From: Lineus longissimus
Lineage: Eukaryota > Nemertea > Pilidiophora > Heteronemertea > Lineidae
NCBI RefSeq assembly: GCF_910592395.1
Contig: NC_088312.1
Coordinates: forward strand, 16,065,292-16,129,291
DNA: 64,000 bases
Reading direction: 5' to 3'
In this document: piece by piece, positions 24,274 through 35,773 of the stretch
Numbering within the stretch: the first letter of the stretch is position 1
Layout: each line of letters starts with the position of its first letter
The notes under the pieces: generated by a model
What the model was told of the DNA's origin: nothing
Database searches by the model: none
What the model saw: the letters and a program-made list of their open reading frames with translations, nothing else
Made by a program: the position numbers and the translations under genes

Positions 24274-26479
24274 CCTGGTTAGAGGAAGTATTTTTCCTCT
24301 TTCCAGTCCGGCGACCCTCCGCTTCCCGTCGGAAGGATCCAGCAGGAGCAGGCTGACTAGGCGGGGTAGGCCTAGGCAGGACCTTCCTGGCGTACGGGAT
24401 TGAACCCGATGCCTGCTGGGGCCTCTCTATCTTTCTAGCGTTAGGTAGAGAGGTCTTGGCCCTCTGTGTCGCAGTGGGGGCATATAATTTGTCCCAATCT
24501 TTCTGTGCTTGAGCCGCCTCTTGTACAGAATCTGTGAACAGGAAAGAACCGTCCATAGGAGCGGTTCTTAAGGCCCCTTCCAGCTGGAGGGATCTGATGA
24601 CATTGAGAGAGCCCAGTGCGGCGTCTCTACGGAGTAGGACGCTATTTGCTGCGGTCTTGGCGGACAAAGCAATAGCGTGCCTAATCGAATGTGACAAGGA
24701 TGTCACAAGCGATTTTGTGTCATCAGATAGTGACTCATTATCCTTTAGGGATCTGGCTAGGGCCAGGTTAGTGTGCTCTGCATAGGAGAGCACCGCTAAC
24801 GTGTTTTTGGCCAGACCCTCTTGTGCTCTAAGTTCTCGGTAAGCCGAGGAGGAGGTCACCCTAGCCACAAGTTGGTCCAGCTGTATATCGTCCTTTAATA
24901 TGGAAGTCGATGCTGCAGCTGGACAGCCGGCCGAGCTGACTCGATAATAGTCAGCGCGGTACTGCCTAACGGGAGGAAATTTACACCAAGCTTCCGGTCC
25001 GGCTGCCGGAAAGACAGGGATGGAAGTACGTTGGTGGGCGCCTTGTGAGTCTCTGATTGTACGCTCCAAAAGTTCAGAGACTGCTACCACCGACGGGGAG
25101 GGAGGAAGGAATTCAAGTGCCCGAGTGGAGCCTTGAGAAACCTGTGGATTGGGATCCACTTCCTGTCCCCAGAGTGAAAAGGTCGGTGTTGACAAGGCTG
25201 GCAGTTCCGGCGGTGTAGGGCACAGATCCTGCGGGAGGTACGCTCTGATCAAGGATCTGAGTGTCCTCATATCCGACAAGATACTGGCCTCCTCTGGTGA
25301 CAGCTCCTCCTGATTGGGGGAGCGGTAGCCTGGCTGAGAACTCTCGTTCTCAGAAAATTCCTCTAAAATAGAGGAGTCGGATGGTGGGTATCCGATGGGA
25401 CCAGGCGCACCAGAGGAACCGGAACCCTGCTCCAGATGGCTGAGTCTATCAGTAAGACCTGCTACCATCTGGATGAGCTGGGACAGTTGCTGTCCCGACT
25501 CGGGTTCCGGACCCGACGTGCGGCTTCTCTCAACGACGGGCGGTTGAGGCGAGGGTGAGCGCATAAGCGAACCCTGGAAGCCGTATGTACGGGCGAATGG
25601 GTCTTCCGGAAGCGGAAGATGCCCATATTCTGAACCAGAGTTCAGATGTCCTCTCTGCGTAGCTCGTTCCATGGGAACGACGCCTCTGCTACGAGGAGGG
25701 GGTGGCACTTCCGGTTGGTTCCACCCAAGAGGTTGGCCAACGTAGGAAGGTGCCTGCATTTCCGGTAGGACGAAGTCCGAAATCGGAAATGCCCGTAACT
25801 CCTTCGCCGGTATCGAGCTACCGGATGCCCTTTTAGAAGGAGGTACGGAGGGCGGAAACGCTGTTACCGAAGACGCATGGCGTTTCGGAGGTGGCGTTAT
25901 AAGGTCCGGCCCTACTCTACTGTGTCCGTGAGGACTGGGGTTATTTCGCAGTAAAGACTGAGAAAAAACCCCAGTAGAGTCTTGGGTTACTGAAAAACGG
26001 GAACCCGCGTCAGTAACCGGAACTGCAATCGGCGGACCGGAAGCAGGGTGCTCCCGCGGGTACAAAGGGCTTGTACTCGGGGGAGCGGACGACAGAGGAA
26101 CCGGAAGGTTCCCTGAGGTCCGGGGTATATTAAACCCTTGGAGACTTATTGGATGTAAGTCTCCCTTGGGACCACAGACATTAATAATGTCAGATCCCGC
26201 ATCCTTCGCAGCCGTGGCCGGAACCGGAACTCGGCTGACGGAAGGGGTGGTGGCGGGAGGTTTGCTAGACCTCCGGGTTATATGCCCGGAAACGGAACCG
26301 GAAGAGGGTTTAGGCGTCTTCGCGGCCCGTTTCCCGCCACCAGACGCATTCCTTTGTGGTGAGACAAAGGATGCCGTCGGAGGGGTACGCCATATAAAAG
26401 ATGGTACCAATGACAATAAAAACACTGGGAACCCCAAGTAGGCCAGAAAGGACGCAATAATTAATGGAAAGGAAAACAT
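24215..26479 (-). CDS. DIRS-A Gag-like ORF1 protein
   Basis: A 754-codon intact frame begins at an ATG (26479). Residues 1-30 are strongly hydrophobic (MFSFPLIIASFLAYLGFPVF, then LLSLVP), which is odd for Gag; translation may start further in. Next comes a Pro/Ser/Arg-rich region of about 300 residues, then an acidic stretch, a helical central region of probable capsid character (about 470-680) and a basic tail rich in Arg, Gly and Lys (ending RPRGAGRKR) suited to nucleic-acid binding. It is assigned as Gag from its position upstream of RT in a DIRS element and its composition, not from a motif. Confidence 0.75.
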   Translation of the reverse strand: MFSFPLIIASFLAYLGFPVFLLSLVPSFIWRTPPTASFVSPQRNASGGGKRAAKTPKPSSGSVSGHITRRSSKPPATTPSVSRVPVPATAAKDAGSDIINVCGPKGDLHPISLQGFNIPRTSGNLPVPLSSAPPSTSPLYPREHPASGPPIAVPVTDAGSRFSVTQDSTGVFSQSLLRNNPSPHGHSRVGPDLITPPPKRHASSVTAFPPSVPPSKRASGSSIPAKELRAFPISDFVLPEMQAPSYVGQPLGWNQPEVPPPPRSRGVVPMERATQRGHLNSGSEYGHLPLPEDPFARTYGFQGSLMRSPSPQPPVVERSRTSGPEPESGQQLSQLIQMVAGLTDRLSHLEQGSGSSGAPGPIGYPPSDSSILEEFSENESSQPGYRSPNQEELSPEEASILSDMRTLRSLIRAYLPQDLCPTPPELPALSTPTFSLWGQEVDPNPQVSQGSTRALEFLPPSPSVVAVSELLERTIRDSQGAHQRTSIPVFPAAGPEAWCKFPPVRQYRADYYRVSSAGCPAAASTSILKDDIQLDQLVARVTSSSAYRELRAQEGLAKNTLAVLSYAEHTNLALARSLKDNESLSDDTKSLVTSLSHSIRHAIALSAKTAANSVLLRRDAALGSLNVIRSLQLEGALRTAPMDGSFLFTDSVQEAAQAQKDWDKLYAPTATQRAKTSLPNARKIERPQQASGSIPYARKVLPRPTPPSQPAPAGSFRREAEGRRTGKRKNTSSNQGGSGPTKHSFRPRGAGRKR

Positions 26480-26963
26480 GCCTACTTGAATTAAACACTA
26501 TTGCAATGGATCTGAGTCTTGTTCATTACAATAGAGCGGAGAATAGCCTACTTAACTCTACCCTACCAAGATCAAAATAATGGAGCCGGGTCGACTAAGC
26601 TAGCTAAGAAAATGTCTATAATTAAATAGACTGGACAATACTAATGCCAAGATTAGTTTGGCGGTCTACTCCGTAGGTGAATGAACCCAAAAATCGTCTA
26701 GACTTGGCTGGTTGAATTTGGTTTTAAATCGAATTCACGGCAGCTTTGAAAAAACAATGTGCTTCGTAGAAGCACAAGAGTAAAGACTGAATATAGCGGC
26801 ATGAGATCGGCGCGATCTCGCGGGATCGGTCAGGGCGCCGCCTGGCGGCCGAGCTGTTAACTCAGTTCCCCCCTTAGAAAATTAAAGGGATACTCTTGTG
26901 TTTGAGCCCAAATGGAGTAACATGCAAAAGTGTTCCATAGGTAAGTTTGAATGACACAAAATG

Positions 26964-27630
26964 AACTTTATTGGTGCGGCAGATGTTTGATGCCTTTCGG
27001 CAGATATTTGAAGCGCCTTGCGGCAGATATATGATAACGCTCTCCGGGAATGGAAAGCAGTAGAGTAAAACGAGTAAGTACACCTTACTCTGATGTGGGA
27101 ACAGCAAGTGCTTTCCTGGACTTGAAATGTGCCAACGACTCCTCTTGCAATAACCAACAACAGTTAATCTGTAAAAAAAGAGAAGAGAAATTAACACTGA
27201 CTGAATAAAAAAGGGTGACATAGACGGGGAAATGTACACAACCGGATACAGTCTGTTCTTGATCAGGCATTTGTCAGATGATATCCTGAACAAGGCATCT
27301 ATGGAAGCAAATCCAGAAAGAGACTTAACCTTCGAAGGGCACACTTATTACTCAGTGAAAAGTCAGTCCTGTAGGCTGTTTTCCAATTCAAAATAAAAGT
27401 GTAACCTCTTTAAATTAGTCTCACAGACTGAACCATAACACCCAACAGCCAACCGTGCCCACATGATGTGAGCCGAGAGCTGGGCTTAAAGATGAGCGAG
27501 TGGTGTATTACATTTTGAAAATTGTCTATCGTCTACGACATGTGACAGAACAGGATCAATTTTACCAACTTTGGCTGCAAGCTTGGTCATCAAAGTTACA
27601 GAACTGTTAGAAATACATCTAAACAACATA
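26964..27630 (+). repeat. Family-2 copy B, middle segment
   Basis: This is colinear with 13823-14891 of copy A (AACTTTATTGGTGCGGCAG onwards), though part of copy A (about 14450-14810) is absent here. It contains the CGGCAGATAT minisatellite with three units. Confidence 0.7.
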
Positions 27631-28705
27631 CAGTGGAACCCCGGTTGGCGACCACCCCGGTAACGCGACCACCCCGCTAACGCGACCACGATTCTCCGGT
27701 CCCGAATGGTTTCCTCTCTAATTACCATTAAGAGACCCCCGCTAAGACGACCACCCCGGTACCCCGACCGTGACCACTGGCTTGGCCGGTCCCAAACTGA
27801 AAATCAACCCCGCTAACCCGACCACCAGGCCTAATTGCCGTAATCGGTCGCGACCGCGGCATAGTAATTAGCACCTCGCTGCCAAGCTTTGTTGAGACGG
27901 GGACAATGGCCATGGGAATACATATGAAAACAAAAAATACAATGTGATTTTGCAGGTATGATCAATTGTATAAGTGTAAATGAATAAATAAACTTTCTTT
28001 TTCTAACGTTTTCATGGTTTGTTTTCATCACTGAGCCAGTTCAGTACCAGACATGCGCACTCAGCAGCAGCAAAATCATGTGATTTGCGTGATTTGCATA
28101 TGAACGTATAATAAACGGCGGGTAGTTTGAAGACCACACAACAAGCTTGACAATAACAAGCTTGCGAGACGTTTGAATGTTTTATGATATGGAGAACTTG
28201 GTTGATTTACTACAGTATCATTTCATATTTCTTTAAATATTTTGACTGAAAATAGATTTGATTAAAACTGTAGCATTACTCAACTCATCATTCACGTGGA
28301 ATCATACGACAAGTTTACTTCAATCGTCACAAACAGTCGGGTACATGGAGGATGATTCACCAAATTGCCCGCAAATGCGTCACGCCGGGCAGATAATGAA
28401 ACTTTGTGGATAAAATGAGTTACAAAATTACCTTTTCTAACTCATTCTGAGAATGTAACATGTAATTTTATCGACGAACTGTTCTTGTGAGGCATGATAA
28501 CAAAACTTTGGAGCGTGCATCATCTCAATCAGGCAGTGTTGCTATGGTAGTACAGCGTACACACGCCATGCAGTCGGCAATTTTGGCGGGAAAAATAATC
28601 ATGTATTTCGTCTGGGGATTCCCAACCCCGGTAACGCGACCACCCCGGTAACACGACCACTCCGACCACGGTCCCATGAGTGGTCGTGTTACCGGGGTTC
28701 CACTG
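27631..28705. mobile_element. pogo/Tigger-like non-autonomous DNA transposon
   Basis: The ends are CAGTGGAACCCCGGTT and the inverse GGGGTTCCACTG, flanked by TA on both sides (27629-27630 and 28706-28707). Copy A has the unoccupied site with a single TA at the same point, so the TA is a true target duplication. The CAGTGGAACC terminus and TA target are typical of pogo-like Tc1/mariner elements. CGACCAC-bearing units (CCCCGGTAACGCGACCAC and variants) are repeated just inside both ends. No transposase frame is present in the 1,075 bp. Confidence 0.85.
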
Positions 28706-29165
28706 TATATATACAGTTAAAAGTGCATAAAAATCCCGATTCAACCTCTGGGCGCTACCTTTTTTCTCTGCCAGACTCCGGGCCCTGCCGGTCGTTATTT
28801 AGTGCGACCGCTACCAGAGTGTTTATCAAGATCTTTCACCGTTTTAATTGCGCATTTTAGGCAGATTAATCAATTATTACATGCATGCATTATATATCAC
28901 CGAAATGCCCATTTCCTTTACAAGAAATGGCCATTTTGTTAGTTCATACTTACCTATGGAACACTTTTGCATGTTTCTCCATTTGGGCTCAAACACAAGA
29001 GTATCCCTTTAATTTTCTAAAGGGAGAACTGAGTTAACAGCTCGGCCGCCAGGCGGCGCCCTGACCGATCCCGCGAGATCGCGCCGATCTCATGCCGCCA
29101 TATTCAGTCTTACTTTTGAGTGTTAACAAAGAGTATGTCCCGTTTGTGGGGACAGCGGGAGGGCC

Positions 29166-29263
29166 GTGTTCCATAGGTAAGTATGAACTAACAAAATGGC
29201 CATTTCTTGTAAGGAAATGGGCATTTTGTGTCATTCAAACTTACCTATGGAACACTTTTGCAT
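29166..29263. repeat. DIRS-B internal complementary region
   Basis: It has the same head-to-tail fusion of reverse-complemented termini as in DIRS-A, with the junction GGAAATGGGCATTTTG at about 29214-29229. Confidence 0.8.
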
Positions 29264-29692
29264 CGAATCCCAGCAAGCTATTGGAGGTGGGAAACGAGGA
29301 CTTACCTAAGGCTGAGCTGTTGTTCCATCAAGGAGGCACCACCGGCATAGTAGCTAAGGAGGACCGCCAGGGGAAAGAAATGGGGAGAACCGGGGGACCG
29401 GTATTTTGATCTCGGTATTACAATCGTATTTATAGAGAGTAATAGACCCATTCACCGGAAAGCGCTAGAATTGCATAATAAAAACCATCTTCTTTCCGGC
29501 AACAGAGCTTAGAGCAAGTGAGGCATGTTCAAGGGTGTAGAATGAGTTAATGCTAAACAACAATAAGAAATTGTCCTTTCTATTCTACTAGGGGTTGCCT
29601 GGATTGTTGAAGATAGGGCATATCAAAAAATGGCGCAAGATGCGCGTTTGACTCTTCAATCAGGCTCCCCCCCTCTTTTGATCTAGCCAGGA

Positions 29693-30786
29693 TCAAACAA
29701 CATGCCCCGCAGACACAATCGGGCCGATTGTGTGCATGCCATCTACGAGGGAAGAAACGTCTCGTAGGTAGAAACGAGAGAATGTGGAGTGATTACTCCA
29801 ACATGCAGCGGAAACAACTTCTTGAAGAGCAACTCCTCGGTAGTTAGCCCAGGAGGTGGCTAGTGCTATAACTTCGTGCGCTGAGATGTTAGCTTGCGCA
29901 CGAAGATCGGAGGAAGTCCTCAAGGTGTTGTAGGAAAGACGAATAGTCTCCACAATTCACCTTGAAATAGTGGCGGCCGCTATCTCTCGTTTATTTCCCT
30001 CCTTATAGGACAAAAACAAACGCTCTCTCCCCTGGCGGATACCGGGAGGTTTTGTCCTATTTATGTAGAACTTTAGGGCCCCGACGGGACATAAAGTTCT
30101 GTCAGGAAGATCATAAGAGATCGTTCTTGACAGAGAGGGAATAGTAACCGGGGGCCGAGAGGCGGCCGGTCCCTTGTTCTTCGCCAGAAAGCCTGGTATG
30201 AAAGCCAGGATAACCTCCCCTCCCTCTCTAAAAGCCAGCTTCTTAACAGAAAGTGCATGGAGCTCTGATCTCTGTTGGGCTACTAGAAAGACCGTTTTGA
30301 GTGTCAGATATTTCATCGATGAAATAGACATGGGTTCAAAAGGATGCCTCATGAGCACCTTAAGGACAACAGAAAGATCCCATTTAGGGGTGTTGTGAAC
30401 CGGTCTAGGACGCTCTAATAACATTCCTCTGAAAAGAGGGGTTATTTGGTCCTCCCAACGAAGATCCCAGGTGCTTAAACACGGAGGGTAGAAGCGATGG
30501 CGGACTTGTACCCTTTTATAGCCGTGACAGATAGTTGTCTTTCCGTGAATAATTCAATAAAGAAATCAACTAATCTGTATATAGAGGGAGAGATCGGATT
30601 AACTCCGTTCTCCCTGCACCAGGAAGTGAAGGTAGACCACTTTCCTTGATACACATCAAGGGTTGACCCCCTTTGAGGTGCGGACATGCGTTTGACAGCG
30701 ATGTCCGAAAAGCCTCTCTGGTGGAGATGCAACTGGATAAGTTCCAGGCGTGAAACTTGAAAAACCCAGGGTTCTGGTGGTAGCAT
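29693..30786 (-). pseudogene. DIRS-B tyrosine recombinase, broken
   Basis: The C terminus missing from the DIRS-A frame is intact here, including FYLRD with the catalytic Tyr (about 29773-29787). The HxxR box reads HEVI because AGA is ATA on the coding strand, so the second catalytic Arg is lost. Four residues (LATA) just before the first Arg box are deleted, one Arg of QRRSEL is Gln, and frameshifts (for example one A lost near 30477) split the frame. Confidence 0.8.
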
Positions 30787-32676
30787 CTCCCCAGGGGGTG
30801 CCACAGGGGGTGCTTCCAAGTCGGAAGACTCCTGGGGTGGTCTATCAGGAGCTCCAGCAAAGCTGGGAACCAGGCCTGATTTTGCCAGCACGGTGCGATG
30901 AGAGTTATTCTCACCGGGTGGCTGGTCAAGATCTTGTTCAGGACTGGTTGGATGAGAGGGAGGGGTGGAAACGCATATGCGTTCAGCCCGACCCAAGAGG
31001 CTGTAAGGCTGTCGACTTCCAGGGCCTCTTTGTCCAGAAGTGGAGAGTATTAGATGGGAAGGCGATTGTTCAGCCTGGTGGCGAACAGATCTACCTTCGG
31101 AGATTGCCAAAGGCGACAAAGGTCGTCTACAATCTCCTGATGGAGTGTTCACTCTGTCTGGACTAGTTTGTCCTGACGGGACAGGGCGTCGGCAAGGATG
31201 TTGCGTTTTGCCCGGTATGTGTCTGGCACATATCGATACTCCAAGGTCAGCACAAAGATGGTAATGCTCCCAAGTTAGCTGGCAAAGAATGCCGGACTTT
31301 GTGCCTCCCTGTCTCCTGACATATGCTGCAACTGTAGAATTGTCGGAGAACAGGGTTACTCTCCGATTCTTCAGGTGAAGGGAAAGAGCCCTCACGGCAA
31401 GAAGGACAGCCTTCATTTCCAATATATTTATTGAAAGATTGGTCTCCTCCCTTGTCCATAGACCCCTTATGGACCTGTCCCCGTTGTTCAGATGTGCTCC
31501 CCACCCTAGTAGAGAAGCATCTGTGAACAGAGACACTTCTGGGGGCGGTGGAGCAAGATCTACAGCGCTTTGGAGACGAGTCTCCGACTCCGAGAAGTTC
31601 CAGACGTTCTTGAGTAGGTATTGAGGTATCAATACCAACTTGTCTAATGGGTCCCTGTGGGATTTCCATAGAGACATCAGAAACATATCTACTGGGGCGC
31701 ATATATAGACGGCCAAGAGGGATTTGGTCTGCTGCCGAATTCAGAAGGCCCAAAAGGCTCAAGCATCGTCTTGCGGGAGCTTGAGTCCTTCCTCTGAATT
31801 CTGCGACAGATGAAGAATTTTCTTTATCCTGTCTAGGGGGGGGGGGGGGGGGGGCAACATTTTCCCTATGGCCGTAAGGAACCGAACTCCAACGTAAACG
31901 AAGTCTTGGGATGGCGCGAATTCTGACTTTGTTTTGTTGATAATCCAACCTGCGGAGACTACTTTTTGCTTTAGAACATGAAGTTGTTGCAGTAGTAGTT
32001 TCAGCGATTTGCAACGGAGTAGCCAATCGTCTAGGTAGTGATGGAGCTTGAACCCCATCACGTGAAAGGGAGCGACGAAGGCTGTGACTATCATTGTAAA
32101 AATTAGGTGTGCCGATGCCAGACCGAATGGCAGGGCCCTGAATTGATACGTCTTTCCTTCGTAATGGAAACGAAGGAGGTGTTGATAGTCTGGATGGACC
32201 GGTACATGTAAGTACGCATCCGTTAGATCCATCGATACCACCCAATCATTGGGCTGTATCGCCGTTGCTATAGACCTGGTGGTTTCCATCTTGAAATGAG
32301 GAACATTCAAGAAGGTGTTTAACCTGGAAAGGTCTATGATCAGCCTCCATGTCCCTGCTTTCTTGGGAACCAAGAAAATGTGGCTGTAAAAGCCGGGGGA
32401 ACATGGATTTTGAAGGACCTGGATAGCTTGCTTCTCCAGTAATGTCGCGACCTCTGCTTGCAGGGCAGAGGCCTTGACTGGGTCCTTCGGTGGCTGAACT
32501 GGGGTTGGATATATAGTTATATATAGGTACGGTTGAAATCTAGTTTCACTCCGTACCTCAACATGTTTGGGACTGGGGACCAATCGTCCCAAACGTCTGC
32601 AAATTTTTGCAGACGGACCCCGACTAAAGGCGTCGGCTTCCTTTGCGTCCGGGAGGAGAAAGGAGGGGGGAGTCAC
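30570..32676 (-). pseudogene. DIRS-B RT-RNase H-methyltransferase, frameshifted
   Basis: RT motifs (SMDLTDAYLHVP, LPFGLASA, YLDD) lie in the fragment ending at 31759. RNase H (FTDASLLGWG, LEMKA, FSDNS) lies in another fragment. Frame breaks fall near the G19 tract and in the methyltransferase-like region. The G7-to-G19 change adds 12 bases (four Pro codons) and so is not itself a frameshift. Confidence 0.75.
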
Positions 32677-34932
32677 TTCTTCCGGCCTGCACCCCTTGGA
32701 CGAAAGGAGTGCCTAGTCGGACCGGATCCACCCTGGTTAGAGGAAGTATTTTTCCTCTTCCCAGTCCGGCGACGCTCCGCTTCCCGTCGGAAGGATCCAG
32801 CAGGAGCAGGCTGACTAGGCGGGGTAGGCCTAGGCAGGACCTGCCTGGCGTACGGGATTGAACCCGATGCCTGCTGGTGCCTCTCTATCTTTCTAGCGTT
32901 AGGTAGAGAGGTCTTGGCCCTCTGTGTCGCAGTGGGGGCATATAATTTGTCCCAATCTTTCTGTACTTGAGCCGCCTCTTGTACAGAATCTGCGAACAGG
33001 AAAAAACCATCCATAGGAGCGGTTCTTAAGGCCCCTTCCAGCTGGAGGGATCTGATGACATTGAGAGAGCCCAGGGCGGCGTCTCTACGGAGTAGGACGC
33101 TATTTGCTGCGGTCTTGGCGGATAGAGCAATAGCGTGCCTAATCGAATGTGACAAGGATGTCACAAGCGATTTTGTGTCATCAGATAGTGACTCATTATC
33201 CTTTAGGGATCTGGCTAGGGCCAGGTTAGTGTGCTCTGCGTAGGAGAGCACCGCTAACGTGTTTTTGGCCAGACCCTCTTGTGCTCTTAGTTCTCGGTAA
33301 GCAGAGGAGGAGGTCACCCTAGGCACAAGTTGGTCCAGCTGAACATCGTCCTTTAATGTGGAAGTCGATGCTGCAGCTGGACAGCCGGCCGAGCTGACTC
33401 GATAATAGTCAGCGCGGTACTGCCTAACGGGAGGAAATTTACACCAAGCTTCCGGTCCGGCTGCCGGAAAGACAGGGATGGAAGTACGTTGGTGGGCGCC
33501 TTGGGAGTCTCTGATTGTACGCTCCAAAAGTTCAGAGACTGCTACCACCGACGGGGAGGGAGGAAGGAATTCAAGGGCCCCGAGTGGAGCCCTGAGAGAC
33601 ATGTGGATTGGGATCCACTTCCTGTCCCCAAAGTGAAAAGGTCGGTGTCGATAAGGCTGGCAGTTCCGGCGGGGTAGGGCACAGATCTTGCGGGAGGTAC
33701 GCTCTGATCAAGGATCCGAGTGTCCTCATATCCGACAGGATACTGGCCTCCTCTGGTGACAGCACCTCCTGATTGAGAACTCTCTGGCTGAGAACTCTCG
33801 TTCTCAGAAAATTCCTCTAAAATAGAGGAGTCAGATGGTGGGTATCCGATGGGACCAGGCGCACCAGAGGAACCGGAACCCTGCTCCAGATGGCTGAGTC
33901 TATCAGTAAGACCCGCTACCATCTGGATGAGCTGGGACAGTTGCTGTCCCGACTTGGGTTCTAGACCGTTCTCTCAACGACGGGCAGTTGAGGAGAGGGT
34001 GAGCGCATAGGCGAACCCTCGAAGCCGTATGTACGGGCGAATGGGTCTTCCGGAAGCGGAAGATGCCCATATTCTGAACAAGAGTTCAGATGTCCCCTCT
34101 GCGTAGCTCGTTCCATGGGATCGACGCCTCTGCTACGAGGAGGGGGTGGCACTTCCGGTTTGCTCCACCTAAGAGGTTGGCCAACGTAGGAAGGTGCCTG
34201 CATTTCCGGCAGGACGAAGTCCAAAACCGGAAATGCCCGTTACTCCTTTGCCGGTATGGAGCTACCGGTTGCCCTTTTAGGAGGAGGTCAGGAGAGCGGA
34301 AACGCTGTTACCGAAGACGCATGGCGTTTCGGAGGTGGCGTTATAAAGTCCGTCCCTACTCTACTGTGTCCGTGAGGACTGGGGTTATTTCGCAGTAAAG
34401 ACTGAGAAAAACCCCCAATAGTGTCTTCGTTACTGATATACGGCAACCCGCGTCAGCAACCGGAACTGCAATCGGCGGACCGGAAGCAGGGTGCTCCCGC
34501 GGGTACAAAGGGCTTGTACTCGGGTGAGCGGACGACAGAGGAACCGGAAGGTTCCCTGAGGTCCGGGGTATATTAAACCCTCGGAGACTTACTGGATGTA
34601 AGTCTCCCTTGGGACCACAGACATTGATAATGTCTGATCCCGCATCCTTCGCAGCCGTGGCCGGAACCGGAACTCGGCTGACGGAAGGGGTGGTGGCGGA
34701 AGGTCTGGTAGACCTCCAGGTTATCTACGGAAACGGAACCAGAAGAGGGTTTAGGCGTCTTCGCGGTCTGTTTCTCGCCACCAGATGAAGTCCTTTGTGG
34801 TGAGACAAAGGATGCCGTCGGAGCCATATAAAAAATGGTACCAATGACAATAAAAACACTGGGAACCCCAAGTAGGCCAGAAAGGACGCAATTATTAATG
34901 GAAAGGAAAACATGCCTACTTGAATTAAACAC
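32673..34932 (-). pseudogene. DIRS-B Gag-like ORF1, broken
   Basis: This is homologous to the DIRS-A ORF1 over its length but split by indels into fragments at 32673-33602, 33542-33922, 33961-34224 and 34573-34932. The hydrophobic N-terminal leader is preserved (MFSFPLIIASF at 34913). Confidence 0.75.
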
Positions 34933-35393
34933 TATTGCAATGGATCTGAGTCTTGTTCTTTACAATAGAGAGGAGAATAGCCTACGTAAATCTACCCTAC
35001 CAAGATCAAAATAATGGAGCCGGGTCGACTAAGCTAGCTAAGAAAGGTCTATAATTAAATAGACTGGACAATACTAATGCCAAGATTAGTTTGGCGGTCT
35101 ACTCAGGTGAATGAACCCAAAAATCGTCTAGACTTGGCTGGTTGAATTTGATTTTAAATCGAATTCACAGCAGCTTTGAAAAAACGATGTGCTTCGTAGA
35201 AGCACAAGAGTAAAGACTGAATATGGCAGCATGAGATTGGCGCGATCTCGCGGCATCGGTGAGGGTGCCGCCTGGCGGCCGAGCTGTTAACTCAGTTCTC
35301 CCTTTCGAAAATTAAAGGGATACTCTTGTGTTTGAGCCCAAATGGAGTAACATGCAAAAGTGTTCCATAGGTAAGTTTGAATAACACAAAATG

Positions 35394-35773
35394 ATAATTG
35401 CGTAGGCTATTTGAAACTAAGTTCAGATATTATTTTCGATCTTTGAATTGAATTTAGGCGAGTGATTTTTGACACCCGGTCGACATATGAGGACTTGCAA
35501 AATTCACACGAGATCGCTCGCATCATCGGCACGTTTGAAAACCGAATTTCACAAATTCCACAAATATTTATCACATACCATATGTATTACCACAAAGGTA
35601 ACTCTCCAGACTATTTGGAATCAAGTTCAGATACTTATTTTCACAAAATTCGAAGCTATGCAAGCGATTTTTCACTGGTAGAGATCGACGGAAACAAATT
35701 TCTCGCTCTAAAATGACATGAGACGAGCACCAACTTTCGCTAATTTGTGCACAAAATTTCTGCAATGTTATAA
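35394..35773 (+). repeat. Family-2 copy B segment
   Basis: It is colinear with about 15099-15475 of copy A (ATAATTGCGTAGGCTATTTG onwards), ending at the TTATAA where the family-1 repeat inserted. Confidence 0.75.

Larger units (their letters stand above)
20447..26963 (-). mobile_element. DIRS-A tyrosine-recombinase retrotransposon
   Basis: This 6.5 kb element has inverted terminal repeats of about 200 bp (20447-20657 and 26772-26963) and all coding on the minus strand. It has a Gag-like frame, an RT-RNase H-methyltransferase frame and an overlapping tyrosine recombinase frame. An internal complementary region at 20705-20802 lies near the coding 3' end and equals the reverse complements of both termini joined head to tail, which is diagnostic of DIRS elements. 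It lacks LTRs and an integrase. It inserted at AAAATG in a family-2 repeat; copy A shows the unoccupied site. Its only obvious lesion is in the recombinase. Confidence 0.9.
28908..35393 (-). mobile_element. DIRS-B retrotransposon, degraded copy
   Basis: It has the same structure and orientation as DIRS-A, with terminal inverted repeats at 28908-29117 and about 35200-35393 and an internal complementary region at 29166-29263. It inserted at AAATG in copy B; copy A shows the unoccupied CCGAAATGATAATTG near 15091-15105. Coding frames are broken by several small indels. A G7 run in DIRS-A has grown to G19 here (31836-31854). Confidence 0.9.
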
